Assembly: GCF_036492425.1 (NCBI RefSeq)
Contig: NZ_AP025303.1
Coordinates: forward strand, 1 to 46,459
Source: Persicobacter psychrovividus
GTDB taxonomy: Bacteria > Bacteroidota > Bacteroidia > Cytophagales > Cyclobacteriaceae
Length of the DNA: 46,459 bases
Reading direction: 5' to 3'
Within the stretch, counting starts at the first letter, position 1, and the number at the start of each line of letters is the position of its first letter. The notes beneath the pieces were generated by a model, which was given only the letters and a program-made list of their open reading frames with translations, had not been told where the DNA came from and made no database searches. Positions 35,585 to 44,999 of this stretch are shown one piece after another. Both the position numbers and the translations under genes were made by a program.

Positions 35585-35920
35585 ATGGGAAATATACAAG
35601 ACAAATTGAAAGCGCAGGGGGCCATTTCATTCGGCGAACTAAAAGACAAATTGTATGGCAAAAGGGGAGAGGAGCAGCGGGAGGCTCACGAGTTGGATGC
35701 TACCGTTTTTTTGCTTGGTGCGCTGATACAAAAGGAGCGAAAAAATAAGAAGATGACACAAGAACAACTGGCTGAGAAGTTAGGGGTAAGTAAAACCCGT
35801 ATTTCCCAAATTGAAAACGGAGCGGATATGAGCATCAAGTTATTCCTGAAAGTTATAATGGTGCTTGATCTATCTGCTAAAATCGTCGTTGGAGATGATT
35901 TTGAATTGCCTTTGAGCTAA
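35585..35920 (+). CDS. XRE-family HTH regulator (HigA-like)
   Basis: 111 aa from MGNIQDKLKAQGAISFGELK. Around residues 55-80 it has KKMTQEQLAEKLGVSKTRIS then QIENGADMSIKLFLKVI, a classic XRE/Cro helix-turn-helix of the HigA or MqsA-like antitoxin kind. The ATG at 35585 is preferred because upstream codons in the frame look non-coding. No toxin-like gene is adjacent. The TATGTAGTTTACTTCCC repeats upstream, one 206 bp before the ATG, are candidate operators. Confidence 0.7.
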   Translation: MGNIQDKLKAQGAISFGELKDKLYGKRGEEQREAHELDATVFLLGALIQKERKNKKMTQEQLAEKLGVSKTRISQIENGADMSIKLFLKVIMVLDLSAKIVVGDDFELPLS

Positions 35921-36033
35921 AGGGATTGGTAATGGGAAGGAAATAAGTGATTTATTAATATTTTATATATTTTTATTTGATTTAAGTTCGCTTGTTAGTA
36001 ATTTAAAATATCAATCTTAAGAATTCCTGAAAT

Positions 36034-36330
36034 ATTTATACTTGTAGTTGTTTGAAATTGAAAACTGTTCGCTGGATACAGCATTTATCACTGAAAGATA
36101 AAAATTGACATTATTTGAAATTGAAAGATTGATTTAGGGCGAGCTTCATAAAGATGAAGTAGAAATTTACTTGCAGTTATTTGAAATTGAAAGATCGACT
36201 TAGGTCGGGCAAGTCTTAGCGGGGTAGCAGTTTTACTTGCAGTTATTTGAAATTGAAAGTTAGCGCAACTATTCCCAATTCCTGTTTCAAACAACGTTTT
36301 ACTTGCAGTTATTTGAAATTGAAAGATCGA
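36034..36330. CRISPR. Degenerate five-unit array with 66-bp period
   Basis: The core ACTTGCAGTTATTTGAAA followed by TTGAAAG occurs at 36169, 36235 and 36301, with diverged copies at about 36040 and 36104. The period is 64-66 bp, the same as in arrays 1 and 2, and unrelated sequence lies between cores. The conserved core is about 27 bp and differs from the other repeats. No Cas gene or tracrRNA with a matching anti-repeat was found nearby. A relic CRISPR array is the best reading; iterons of Rep2 are the alternative. Confidence 0.5.
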
Positions 36331-36372
36331 AAATATCTTGATGAAATGCTTCGCCCATTTTTCCTCTTTTTC

Positions 36373-37311
36373 CTATCCTACTAAATAGGTCCACATCTCT
36401 TCGGTAAAAATAAACTTATACCGTTCTCTCGCCACTGCTTGCACCGCTTCAAAGGATTGCCCTTCGTCGATCATTGGCTTCAGGATTTCCATATGGCGTA
36501 GCTCGTTGTTGGAGAAATCACCTTGGGAAGGCTTTGTCTTTACTGATTTGGGGGCCGTATAGACCGTCTCTGTCTTTTGCTTGTTCTTCAGGCTTTGGGC
36601 GTAGGCGTGTGGATTGTCCGCCTGTTGGTCGATGGCTGTTTGTAGCTCGGGGGAAATTTCCTTCTGTTGGTATTTGTTGAATTTGAATTGGATGTGAGAG
36701 AATTTTCGGCCCGTTTTAAAGAGTTCGTAAGACAGATTCAATTTGCTGATCCTGTTGATTTCAGCTACGGCGTCATCAATTAGAATACGCAACATATTGA
36801 AACGATCGTAGCGAACTCCCTCCGCATCGATGTAAGCCCGTAGGTCAGTAAGTGACATTTTTCTTGTTTGCCCGACCTTCTTCCAGGTTTGAATCAACTG
36901 AAAAATAGGAGCTGTATGCTTGCTCTTAAACTTCAGAATAGCATCCAGATTATAGGCTGTATAATTTTTCAGATCTAAGAAACACTCCTTACCAAAGGAT
37001 GTCAGTTTGATGGAAATCTCCCCCTGATCATAGGTGAATTTTTCAAACACATTGGCCAGCTCCCACTTCTCCTCTGTATTTCTGATTTCAACTTCCTGCA
37101 TCAATCGCTTAGCCGATTCCTTTATACGATCTCCGTTCAAATCGACTCCCAGTTGTGCTTCAAGGTCAGATTTGTTCAAATGACACAGATTGGTATCCAC
37201 TGTTAGCTGGATACATAGCAAAGCCACGATTTTGAAGTCCAAAAGCTCCCATTTACGTCGACTATGAGTCAATAAATGCGATTGAAAGACGTCTTTTTGA
37301 GTAATTTCCAT
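36373..37311 (-). CDS. Rep_3-family replication initiator, Rep2
   Basis: 312 aa from ATG 37311 (MEITQKDVFQSHLLTHSRRK). KWELLDFKIVALLCIQL and YTAYNLDAILKFKSKHTAPI followed by FQLIQTWKKVG match the two-winged-helix Rep_3 fold, with SLTDLRAYIDAEGVRYDRFN the start of the second domain. An upstream extension to 37389 in the same frame is rejected because it would be encoded by the iterons. The C-terminus has a helical tail after an NPHAYAQSLKNKQKTETVYT linker. With Rep1, the molecule has two replicons. Confidence 0.85.
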   Translation of the reverse strand: MEITQKDVFQSHLLTHSRRKWELLDFKIVALLCIQLTVDTNLCHLNKSDLEAQLGVDLNGDRIKESAKRLMQEVEIRNTEEKWELANVFEKFTYDQGEISIKLTSFGKECFLDLKNYTAYNLDAILKFKSKHTAPIFQLIQTWKKVGQTRKMSLTDLRAYIDAEGVRYDRFNMLRILIDDAVAEINRISKLNLSYELFKTGRKFSHIQFKFNKYQQKEISPELQTAIDQQADNPHAYAQSLKNKQKTETVYTAPKSVKTKPSQGDFSNNELRHMEILKPMIDEGQSFEAVQAVARERYKFIFTEEMWTYLVG

Positions 37312-37338
37312 ACACAAAGGTAATAAAAGACACAAAGA

Positions 37339-37443
37339 AACCAACTCATTGTGCTTATTCCGTACCAATCTGTGTCTTTTCCACACCAATTTGTGTCATT
37401 AGCACACCATCTTGTGTCTTTTCGGCACCAATCTGTGTTGTTT
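37339..37443. repeat. Iterons of Rep2 (origin 2)
   Basis: Five head-to-tail 21-bp units begin at 37339 (diverged), 37360, 37381, 37402 and 37423, with the core CACCAATCTGTGTCTTTT. They lie directly upstream of the Rep2 start. The stretch 37444-37748 that follows has a GC-rich hairpin (about 37517-37537) and a direct repeat pair (37559-37581 and 37705-37729) but no gene. Confidence 0.85.
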
Positions 37444-37748
37444 CACGCTGTAACTTGTTGATAATCATCGCCGTTCCACGGCCCTAAAATAGTAAAATAA
37501 GAAAATAGTAAAAATCGGGCGCTACGCGCGGTTTTTTGATTGATTGACCAGGAGTGTCAGACGTAATGAATTAGGCCTTTACAGGATAATCTCAATTGAA
37601 CTACAAAGCTTACCTGCTTTAGCGGGTTTGACTCTGTTAGCCCATTGCTTCAGCTGTGGGGTACAATATCATTCGAGTGATTTTATTGATTATCCTTGGC
37701 TGTAAGACGGTAATAAATTACGCCTTTATATGGTGATTTTCCATTCCC

Positions 37749-38147
37749 TCACACCATCAAAGCCTCCAACTCCTCCTTGGTTTTCTGCCAACCGGGTGCC
37801 ACTTGATCCAATAGGTCGTAGAAAGCGAGGCTATGATTAAGGTGGACGATATGGCAAAGCTCATGTTTGATGACGTACTCGATGCACTTCTTGGGGGCTT
37901 TGATCAGCTCCAGGTTTAAATGAATTTGTCCCTTCAGGTTACAGCTTCCCCATCGTTTTTCCATCCATCTGTAACTTAAAGAGGGTTGCTGATCGGTATA
38001 GGGTTTTATGGCTGGAGTCAGTTGCTGGAACAGGGTTTTAAAGTGTTTATCGGCTTTTTCCTTGTACCATCCTTTGAGTAGTTTTTCGACCTTCTTTTTG
38101 TCTTGAGGGTTCTTGCAGGATACCCATATATTTCCCGCGTGTAATTT
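37749..38147 (-). pseudogene. YgjP-like (DUF45) metallopeptidase remnant
   Basis: The frame reads KKVEKLLKGWYKEKADKHFK, then YRWMEKRWGSCNLKGQIHLN and YVIKHELCHIVHLNHSLAFY. This is the C-terminal DUF45/SprT-like domain with the zinc motif HELCH and a distal H-N-H. The frame is closed by a TGA at 38148-38150, and the N-terminal half of the family is missing, so it is a fragment unless translated from an internal start (MEKRWG at 37964). Such genes often sit in type I restriction operons, but none is seen here. Confidence 0.6.
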
Positions 38148-38222
38148 TCAGACATTCTTCAATCAGGTGGTTTATTTCGTCCCAGTCGATTTCCAAATCA
38201 TGCTTTTGAAGTAGATGATGAA

Positions 38223-38465
38223 TCAAATCCCCAAGATCAATTTTGATCCTATTATGTCAGATTTTCTATCCCAGTCAATGACCTTTTTATTATTGAGGAA
38301 AATATGATCCTTTACGGCCTGGTCAATGGTCAATCCCATTTCAATATGAAATTTGGTTTTGAGTAATTCCTCATCCTTGTATATCGACTTGCTGTCATTG
38401 TAAAAAGCAATCGCCACCTCACGATTCACCAAGGGGTATGTTCCACATAACTGCAAATCCGTCAA
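38223..38465 (-). CDS. Hypothetical 80-aa fragment
   Basis: MTDLQLCGTYPLVNREVAIA then IAFYNDSKSIYKDEELLKTK and LTIDQAVKDHIFLNNKKVID. Not recognised. It lies just upstream of the YgjP-like remnant in the same sense, and the intervening sequence reads as sense codons in other frames (HHLLQKHDLEIDWDEINHLI), so both may come from one decayed region. Confidence 0.3.
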   Translation of the reverse strand: MTDLQLCGTYPLVNREVAIAFYNDSKSIYKDEELLKTKFHIEMGLTIDQAVKDHIFLNNKKVIDWDRKSDIIGSKLILGI

Positions 38466-38615
38466 GAACCGTAAAATCCATCACATTTAGCAAACCAATG
38501 ATTCTGGAATGTTATCTATATTGAGTACAAAATTGCCATCTCTTCGATATGTGATCAATCAGATAGGAACTGTCAAATTACTAAATAGTATTTTTCTGGT
38601 TTGTAAGATTATACA

Positions 38616-39898
38616 GTTGTGAATTGCTTTCAAATTATTACCTTTCACAGGAGGATGGGGACACGATGAATTGCGATCTGGTTGTGAATTGCTTTCAAAT
38701 TATTACCTTTCACAGGTATGTGGATCGGGACACCTTCACATCTTCGAGTTGTGAATTGCTTTCAAATTATTACCTTTCACAGGAAAGACTACTAAGGCTG
38801 TCTACCCGGATAGTTGTGAATTGCTTTCAAATTATTACCTTTCACAGGATTTTTTCGGCTTGACTAAGGACGAAGTTCGTTGTGAATTGCTTTCAAATTA
38901 TTACCTTTCACAGGGACGGGTTCTACTCTTCGTTCGCTGTCACGTTGTGAATTGCTTTCAAATTATTACCTTTCACAGGCGTATTGGTGAGGCTTCATAG
39001 AAGTATTGGTTGTGAATTGCTTTCAAATTATTACCTTTCACAGGGAACACCTTTTGAATGTCCTCAATTTCGGGTTGTGAATTGCTTTCAAATTATTACC
39101 TTTCACAGGCGGATCAGTTCACTCACGACTTTGGCTTCGTTGTGAATTGCTTTCAAATTATTACCTTTCATAGGAAGACTTTGAGCATTCGGTGTTTTCA
39201 CTTCGTTGTGAATTGCTTTCAAATTATTACCTTTCACAGGCACTGTAATAAAGGTATTGCTGTCTGTTCAGTTGTGAATTGCTTTCAAATTATTACCTTT
39301 CACAGGTTGAGTGATGTTAGTTCGGTTAAGCCGAGGTTGTGAATTGCTTTCAAATTATTACCTTTCACAGGTAGCCGAACAAAAATCATTAAACGGATGA
39401 TGTTGTGAATTGCTTTCAAATTATTACCTTTCACAGGACCCCTACGTGGTGCATAAGGTTTTGATTAGTTGTGAATTGCTTTCAAATTATTACCTTTCAC
39501 AGGTTATTGCCGATATGATCGGGAGTGCTGCTGTTGTGAATTGCTTTCAAATTATTACCTTTCACAGGTGTACTTCCTCCTTTTGGGTGGTTGGTATTGT
39601 TGTGAATTGCTTTCAAATTATTACCTTTCACAGGCGTTCGTTACATTCATCCTACTAAAAGCCCGTTGTGAATTGCTTTCAAATTATTACCTTTCACAGG
39701 AATGTAAAAATACATACTAATCCCCCCTGCGTTGTGAATTGCTTTCAAATTATTACCTTTCACAGGTCCGATTTCATTCACATTGCACTTCCCGGCGTTG
39801 TGAATTGCTTTCAAATTATTACCTTTCACAGGAAAACCGACTACCAGACGGCTAAAAATATTGTTGTGAATTGCTTTCAAATTATTACCTTTCACAGG
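38616..39898 (+). CRISPR. CRISPR array 2, 20 repeats and 19 spacers
   Basis: The 36-bp repeat begins GTTGTGAATTGCTTTC and ends ATTACCTTTCACAGG; starts are 38616, 38681, 38748 and so on to 39863, with spacers of 29-31 bp. One repeat (39139) has CATAGG for CACAGG. The array lies beyond cas2 and the leader flank and belongs to locus C. crRNA sense is plus, opposite to the cas genes. Each repeat holds GTTG-N19-TACCTTTC, close to the Bacteroidota promoter form TTTG-N19-TAnnTTTG, so transcription may begin inside each repeat. Confidence 0.97.
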
Positions 39899-39962
39899 AG
39901 ACCCTAATGTAATCGGCTATAAATGTGAAAGTTACATGGTATTTTTGTGAAAAAAATGCCGT
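39899..39962. promoter_or_regulatory. Leader-like flank of array 2
   Basis: AGACCCTAATGTAATCGGCT and the following AAAAATGCCGTAAAAATGA match the flank of array 1. Position next to cas2 and at the end without degenerate repeats suggests the spacer-integration leader. Confidence 0.6.
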
Positions 39963-40001
39963 AAAAATGACCTTTTCTATGATAGAAAGGTCATTTTTTT
40001 T
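39963..40001 (+). terminator. Terminator between array 2 and cas2
   Basis: Hairpin AATGACCTTTTCTAT / ATAGAAAGGTCATT with eight Ts on the plus side. It ends the array transcript and may also serve the convergent cas operon, whose last stop lies within it. Confidence 0.7.
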
Positions 40002-40335
40002 AGAATAATTCCAATTGTTGGGGAGTATCGGGTCGATCTTTCACGTGTTTTCCTCTGAAAAATTGCATGCGTCCAAACTGGGCATCAGTAATCTCAAATA
40101 TGATTACTTCTCCTTGTGGGGGCAACCATTTTTTTACTCTCCGAGTGTGTACTTCTGCATTTTCTCTACTTGGGCAATGACGTGCATAAATGGAATACTG
40201 CATCATGGAAAAACCATCTTTGAGCAGTAGTTTACGGAACAGAACGTAGTCCTTCCGCTCTTTTTTGGTGGTGGTCGGAAGGTCAAAATATACAAATACC
40301 CACATGACTCGATATTTAGAAAGTCTAACATTCAT
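40000..40335 (-). CDS. cas2: Cas2
   Basis: 111 aa. [20 protein letters not shown] carries the first-strand Asp of the Cas2 ferredoxin fold; [20 protein letters not shown] and [20 protein letters not shown] follow. It is the structural centre of the Cas1-Cas2 integrase. It overlaps cas1 by 4 bp, and with no other cas2 on the plasmid it would have to serve array 1 as well. Confidence 0.95.
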   Translation of the reverse strand: MNVRLSKYRVMWVFVYFDLPTTTKKERKDYVLFRKLLLKDGFSMMQYSIYARHCPSRENAEVHTRRVKKWLPPQGEVIIFEITDAQFGRMQFFRGKHVKDRPDTPQQLELF

Positions 40336-41240
40336 TGGAATTGAGGATAAAGAATTTGCTTTTCGTCTCCTTCATAACATCTCATCAAACTGGCGGTGGT
40401 TCGTTGGGATGCGACCATCAATGGACTGATTTTATCACTAATCTGCACGTCCAATGTGGGGATTTCAAGTAATCTAATCTTATCACCTTGTGTTAGTTCC
40501 TCTCCTGGTAATATCCCCTCCAACTCCTGTAAATATTGAAAAATCCAAGCATCCACAAAAGGGCGATATGGTTCCATGACATCATCTGCCAAGCAAAAGG
40601 GATTGTATTTATTCTTATGAAAAATCCCCAATGACGGGTGGCATCCACTGCTCACCAAGGAGCGTGCGATGATCGCCCTTAATACCGCATACCCATAGTT
40701 AAACAAGGCATTGGGAGGACCTGCCTCTCGCCCTCTGCCAACGCCATAGGGGCCAAGTAATTTACTCCAATAATAAGCGGCCGCACGGGCTTCCTTATTA
40801 TCAGTATCCCCACTTTTGACTTCTTCAGCCCACCTGATCAATGGTTGTGGACAATGCCCAAATACCTCCAATACCACCGCCTGATTTTGTATTTTGGACT
40901 GTATTGTTTGTTTCCATAATTGCTTTTTGAGTGGTTGAGCAACCGCAATTTGTCTATGCAATTTCTCTGTGAAGGTTTGATTAGACTCAAAGGGCAATAA
41001 CATGCCATGCGGCATATGTTTTTCATTGCACCAAAGCATGGCGGCATTATTGGCTATCAAAGCATTGCTTAGACCATGAGTGATGCTTACCTGTGGGTGG
41101 TCAATCACGACCAGTCCAATGTCTTCCACAGGAACTTTTTTGCTTGCTTTCCCCACGGCCTCAGGATAAGTTGCCTGAAGCTGACCCAACTGCACATTCA
41201 ATCGACAAGCATTACCGAAATAAAGGGTGCGTTTGATCAT
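40332..41240 (-). CDS. cas1: Cas1
   Basis: 302 aa from ATG 41240 ([20 protein letters not shown]). [20 protein letters not shown] and [17 protein letters not shown] are the N-terminal beta domain. In the catalytic domain are [14 protein letters not shown] (Glu), [17 protein letters not shown] (His) and [15 protein letters not shown] (Asp/Glu), the metal-binding set of Cas1 integrases. It is of the type II-C kind, 11 bp past the cas9-C stop and overlapping cas2. No csn2 or cas4 is present, which fits II-C. Confidence 0.95.
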   Translation of the reverse strand: MIKRTLYFGNACRLNVQLGQLQATYPEAVGKASKKVPVEDIGLVVIDHPQVSITHGLSNALIANNAAMLWCNEKHMPHGMLLPFESNQTFTEKLHRQIAVAQPLKKQLWKQTIQSKIQNQAVVLEVFGHCPQPLIRWAEEVKSGDTDNKEARAAAYYWSKLLGPYGVGRGREAGPPNALFNYGYAVLRAIIARSLVSSGCHPSLGIFHKNKYNPFCLADDVMEPYRPFVDAWIFQYLQELEGILPGEELTQGDKIRLLEIPTLDVQISDKISPLMVASQRTTASLMRCYEGDEKQILYPQFQ

Positions 41241-41251
41241 AATAAAAAATT

Positions 41252-44200
41252 TTAGATGATTTCTATTTCTCCTAATCTGCTTATTCTGACTTTTATGGCG
41301 TTGACTATTGTTCCTTTTGATGCTTGAATACACCTCATGGCTTTCTTATCTTTAGGTAAGGATTTTGGTTGTGTCTCGTATTGTTGATTAAACCAAAAAT
41401 TACCTTTGGTCAGCTTCCGAACATAGAATAAATGGGGTGCAATGACTTGCTTTTGATCAGCATGGATCGCTGCTTTTAATTCATCCAGCTCCATATTAAA
41501 AATAAAGTATTCACCCTGTTGCATGGAAAGACGGTACCTCCAATTCAGCTCCTGGGGTAATTTTTGCAATACTGACTGACTAATATCTTCTCTCAGGCCA
41601 ATCTGATCCCATAGCTGTTCAATATCCTCAATAACCACTGGCAAGCCTTCTGTTTTGCGATTCACTGCATTCCAAAAAGTAACCACATGCTCATGCAGTG
41701 CCCCTTGTTGATCTTCATAAATGGCAATTTGATGGTTGTTCTTTGGTGACACATATTGCGTTATCTTATTACCATGAGGGCGATCATCCGTAATGATGGC
41801 TTCTACCTCTTTTAAACCTGTAAAACACCGAATCGATTTTACAGGAATCTTAGAGGCTTCACTTTGATAAATGGGCCGTTCAGTAAAGGTATTTTTAGCT
41901 TTTTCAAAACTACCTTCTGCCTCAATTCGCCTCTCTATTGCAGTCCTGATAGTGTCATCAACAATTTTGGGTATTTGAGCGGCCGTTAATTCAGCCAATG
42001 CTCTACGGATCACATAATCCTCCTTCCACTCATAAACTTCCACAGTAAGCAATGGCTGATTATTTTGCGCATCAATATAGATGGGATTTAGGATATATTG
42101 TTTAAAAGCCTTCTTTGGATTATCTTCAAAAGAGGCCAATCGATCCAATACTTTTTTCTTGAGAAAAGAATTCGTAATGGTTTGTGCGATATCCTTTGTC
42201 AGGCTGGTATTGACTTTGATCTCATTTTTGATCCTATATCTCTTTTTCCCATAGCATGTATCTTGACTCAATGCACCTCTTGGTACAATAATATCCTTCT
42301 GAACCGTCTTTCCCTTTACTTTACGTTTAGAGGTCGTGGCCACCCGCTTACCCGCCTTCCTGCTGATTAAAATACTATTCAGTGCTTCAGCAATTTGTTT
42401 CGGTCGGAAAGGTCGCAACGATTGAACATATTTTTCTATCAGAATCTTTTTCCTCTTGGGGCTTGTTGCCCTACGCTGCTGTTGACTAACCCATTCCATC
42501 ATTTCCTCCCGTGTAGATTGTTGAGCATAAGTATTCAGGCGTTGAATTAAACTGTGAGAGGTGCAAGCGATCACTATTGCATCCAGGGCATGGTGTCGAT
42601 GATCATCCCGCTTGCTCCAGCCGATGATTTCTTCTCTTTCATGTTGTTGCCCATTGTGTTGATAGGGAACCATCTCTGTTTGATCTGCGGTTCTGTATTT
42701 TTCAAGGTTAATTTGCTTTAGTACCTCCTCATAGCCCCAATGTCGGCGCAAAAATGCGGTAACGGTACCACTTGTACTATGAACATGATGACAAACCTGG
42801 TTCAAGATCCTTTTGGCTTCCTTGGCAATGTATTGACTTTCCCTCAGTTGTCGGTTGATGAAATCCTGGGGTATTTGGTCCGCTTTGCATAATAATCGAG
42901 CCATTTTGGTCCGGCTTATTTTTTTTCGGTGTTTACCGATAAAAGCCAAATACGCTTCCAAAGCATGAGCTCCTTTGGTCGCCATATAATCATAAGCGGT
43001 CAATTTATTTTTTGCTCCCTGCCCACTGTTCAAATGGTAAGGACAAAGGGTTTTATTGGCAAAACTATCGTCAAAGAAGACTGATTTTGGAATGATATGC
43101 TCCACTTCATAAGTTGCTGTTGGCCCAAAAACCTCTGAAAAGCCGATCTTTTTACCAGGCTCATAAGGCGACTCATAATCAAACTCCTTCCATAGTTGAT
43201 AGCGCATAATATTTTTGTTTGAAGCCTTGATATTAGCCTTCTGGAGCTCTTTTGCTATTGTTTTTCGCTTAGCCTCACGACTTGTTTGTGTCTTAAAGGT
43301 TTTGTTTCGTTCTTCTTTGCTTTGCTTCAACGCTCGCCCCAACTCAATGCAGATTTCATCTGGTCGTCCATATCTTGGATCTTCCAAGAAAGCATTAAGC
43401 TGATGGATCAACTGATTTAATACTTTCTCAACGATGGGTTGCCGCAATGCACCTTTGGGGATCAGCTCCAAGTGATCCACTAATTCCTTCTTTTCTATTT
43501 CTTCCTTAGAAAGACTTTCGGAATGTCGATATCCCGCTTGGATACATGCCTCAGTATAATCAGCACCGCTTTGCAAGTAGGGCAATATTTTACGGATAAA
43601 ACGAATACTTTTATTGCCAAAACCTTGAGTGGAAAAGTCAATTCGAGCAAGTGCCTCTGCCTCCTGTTCTGTTAGGGGGAACTCTTTTAGTAATTTGGAT
43701 TTAGCTTGATCTTCTGGTAGTGAATAAACAATATGCCAAAGCCTGTATAAAGCACTGTGCTCAAAATCATCTGAAATGATTTCGGTCTGCCTACCTGTTT
43801 GTTTATTGACAAATGGTTCCCCTGTTTTTTTAATAACCCGAGTGCGAACTGTTAACTTCATCGCAAGCAGCTCCTCTACTTTAGCATTGCCTTTTAAGAT
43901 GTCTTTAAGTTTGGCATAGGTCAAATTGCCTTGGAGTCCCTTTGTTTCTATGTTTTTATTCGTGTACCACCCATCATCAGGATCAATATTCAATAAATTG
44001 AAAAGCTCCTTTTGACTCAGGTGGTCGGCCTGGTTTAAGGCATTAAATAGCTGGGTCTTTTGTACCAAAGACATTTTCTTTCGTTTCCCATTACTATTCT
44101 TAATACGGATATTATGAATACTTTCCCAAATCTTTTCAATCTGGAATAAGGGGTTACTTTTAGCGGCTACTTTTGGACCAATAAGTCTTCCGTTCTTTAG

Positions 44201-44941
44201 TTTTCCCTCAAATTCACAAACACTTACCAATCTTTTTTGAGATTTAAGATCGCGTTGGTAGTAAATCGTTTCCTTCTTGATTTTCTTATAATTGGCTTTG
44301 GTGAAAACGTGAGGATAATAGGCTTTCTGTGTGTTCCATATCTGATCAAACTCTTCCTCATAAGCTGCTCTTGGAAACACCTTATTCTTTACTCTGTAAT
44401 GTGGGTTCTCTTTTAATTTCTGATGAAAATATTGACCTACTGTAATCTTCTGCCGATGGATTTCTGCATAGCGATTTTCTAATCCTTCGAGGTAATCACT
44501 CTTTTTACTTTCCTCGTCCTGAACCCTTTTTTTGCTGGCGTATCCTCTCCTTTGGTTGAGCTGTAAAAATATCCGACCGATCTCCTCCAAAGAGATTTGT
44601 GTCGTTACCGCTTTGTGCCGAAGTTCCCATAGCTTATTCTTTTCTATATTTAAGATTAAGTCCTCCGAGGGATACATCGATAAAGCTTGAAGGATAGCTT
44701 TTAGATGACTGCGACGTTGTTGATAACGGTCTAAATTTCGCCTTGCCTGACGCTTGATCGTTCGCTGCTGGTTTTTAGTGAACGTTTGTCCTTTGGTGAA
44801 ACCTTCAGCTTCTTCGGCATTCAGTGGAATAATCCTAACGCCTGTTCCAATGATTTCGAAGGTACCATCATCATCTGAGACAACATAAGCCCATCCCAGT
44901 GAGGCGGGACCAAGGTCTAATCCGAGTATTCGTTTTGACAT
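41252..44941 (-). CDS. cas9: Cas9-C, active type II-C Cas9 (1229 aa)
   Basis: RNA-guided DNA endonuclease with all catalytic sites: RuvC-I ILGLDLGPASLGWAYV (Asp 9), RuvC-II DEICIELGRALKQS (Glu, about 531), HNH YEVEHIIPKS with FANKTLCPYHLN (His about 613, then Asn) and RuvC-III HHALDAIVIA (about 784). The bridge helix is RTIKRQARRNLDRYQQRRSH. The C-terminal PAM-side domain closely resembles that of dCas9-B. The start is one of two adjacent ATGs (44944 or 44941); a longer frame to 45058 is rejected because it would overlap the tracrRNA. First gene of the cas9-cas1-cas2 operon. Confidence 0.96.
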   Translation of the reverse strand: MSKRILGLDLGPASLGWAYVVSDDDGTFEIIGTGVRIIPLNAEEAEGFTKGQTFTKNQQRTIKRQARRNLDRYQQRRSHLKAILQALSMYPSEDLILNIEKNKLWELRHKAVTTQISLEEIGRIFLQLNQRRGYASKKRVQDEESKKSDYLEGLENRYAEIHRQKITVGQYFHQKLKENPHYRVKNKVFPRAAYEEEFDQIWNTQKAYYPHVFTKANYKKIKKETIYYQRDLKSQKRLVSVCEFEGKLKNGRLIGPKVAAKSNPLFQIEKIWESIHNIRIKNSNGKRKKMSLVQKTQLFNALNQADHLSQKELFNLLNIDPDDGWYTNKNIETKGLQGNLTYAKLKDILKGNAKVEELLAMKLTVRTRVIKKTGEPFVNKQTGRQTEIISDDFEHSALYRLWHIVYSLPEDQAKSKLLKEFPLTEQEAEALARIDFSTQGFGNKSIRFIRKILPYLQSGADYTEACIQAGYRHSESLSKEEIEKKELVDHLELIPKGALRQPIVEKVLNQLIHQLNAFLEDPRYGRPDEICIELGRALKQSKEERNKTFKTQTSREAKRKTIAKELQKANIKASNKNIMRYQLWKEFDYESPYEPGKKIGFSEVFGPTATYEVEHIIPKSVFFDDSFANKTLCPYHLNSGQGAKNKLTAYDYMATKGAHALEAYLAFIGKHRKKISRTKMARLLCKADQIPQDFINRQLRESQYIAKEAKRILNQVCHHVHSTSGTVTAFLRRHWGYEEVLKQINLEKYRTADQTEMVPYQHNGQQHEREEIIGWSKRDDHRHHALDAIVIACTSHSLIQRLNTYAQQSTREEMMEWVSQQQRRATSPKRKKILIEKYVQSLRPFRPKQIAEALNSILISRKAGKRVATTSKRKVKGKTVQKDIIVPRGALSQDTCYGKKRYRIKNEIKVNTSLTKDIAQTITNSFLKKKVLDRLASFEDNPKKAFKQYILNPIYIDAQNNQPLLTVEVYEWKEDYVIRRALAELTAAQIPKIVDDTIRTAIERRIEAEGSFEKAKNTFTERPIYQSEASKIPVKSIRCFTGLKEVEAIITDDRPHGNKITQYVSPKNNHQIAIYEDQQGALHEHVVTFWNAVNRKTEGLPVVIEDIEQLWDQIGLREDISQSVLQKLPQELNWRYRLSMQQGEYFIFNMELDELKAAIHADQKQVIAPHLFYVRKLTKGNFWFNQQYETQPKSLPKDKKAMRCIQASKGTIVNAIKVRISRLGEIEII

Positions 44942-44999
44942 CATTGACAGCGGTTGAGTGGTGAATTTATAGGTTAAAAAACATGAATTTTTGGATCGA

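Noticed and set aside
35338-35748. 136-aa frame before the XRE gene, checked as a HigB-like toxin
   Set aside because: No RelE/HigB motif, it overlaps the XRE gene in another frame, and its composition is unlike a protein.
36088-36294. 68-aa minus-strand frame with FQFQITASK repeats
   Set aside because: A product of the 66-bp-periodic relic array, not a protein.
37312-37389. N-terminal extension of Rep2
   Set aside because: It lies in the iterons, and the Rep_3 similarity begins after MEITQKD.
3121-39898. Self-targeting spacers
   Set aside because: I noticed no spacer matching elsewhere in the window, but I could not compare all 45 spacers exhaustively, so nothing is claimed.
38624-39907. 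Frames across array 2 with repeated VVNCFQIITFHR peptides
   Set aside because: Translations of CRISPR repeats.
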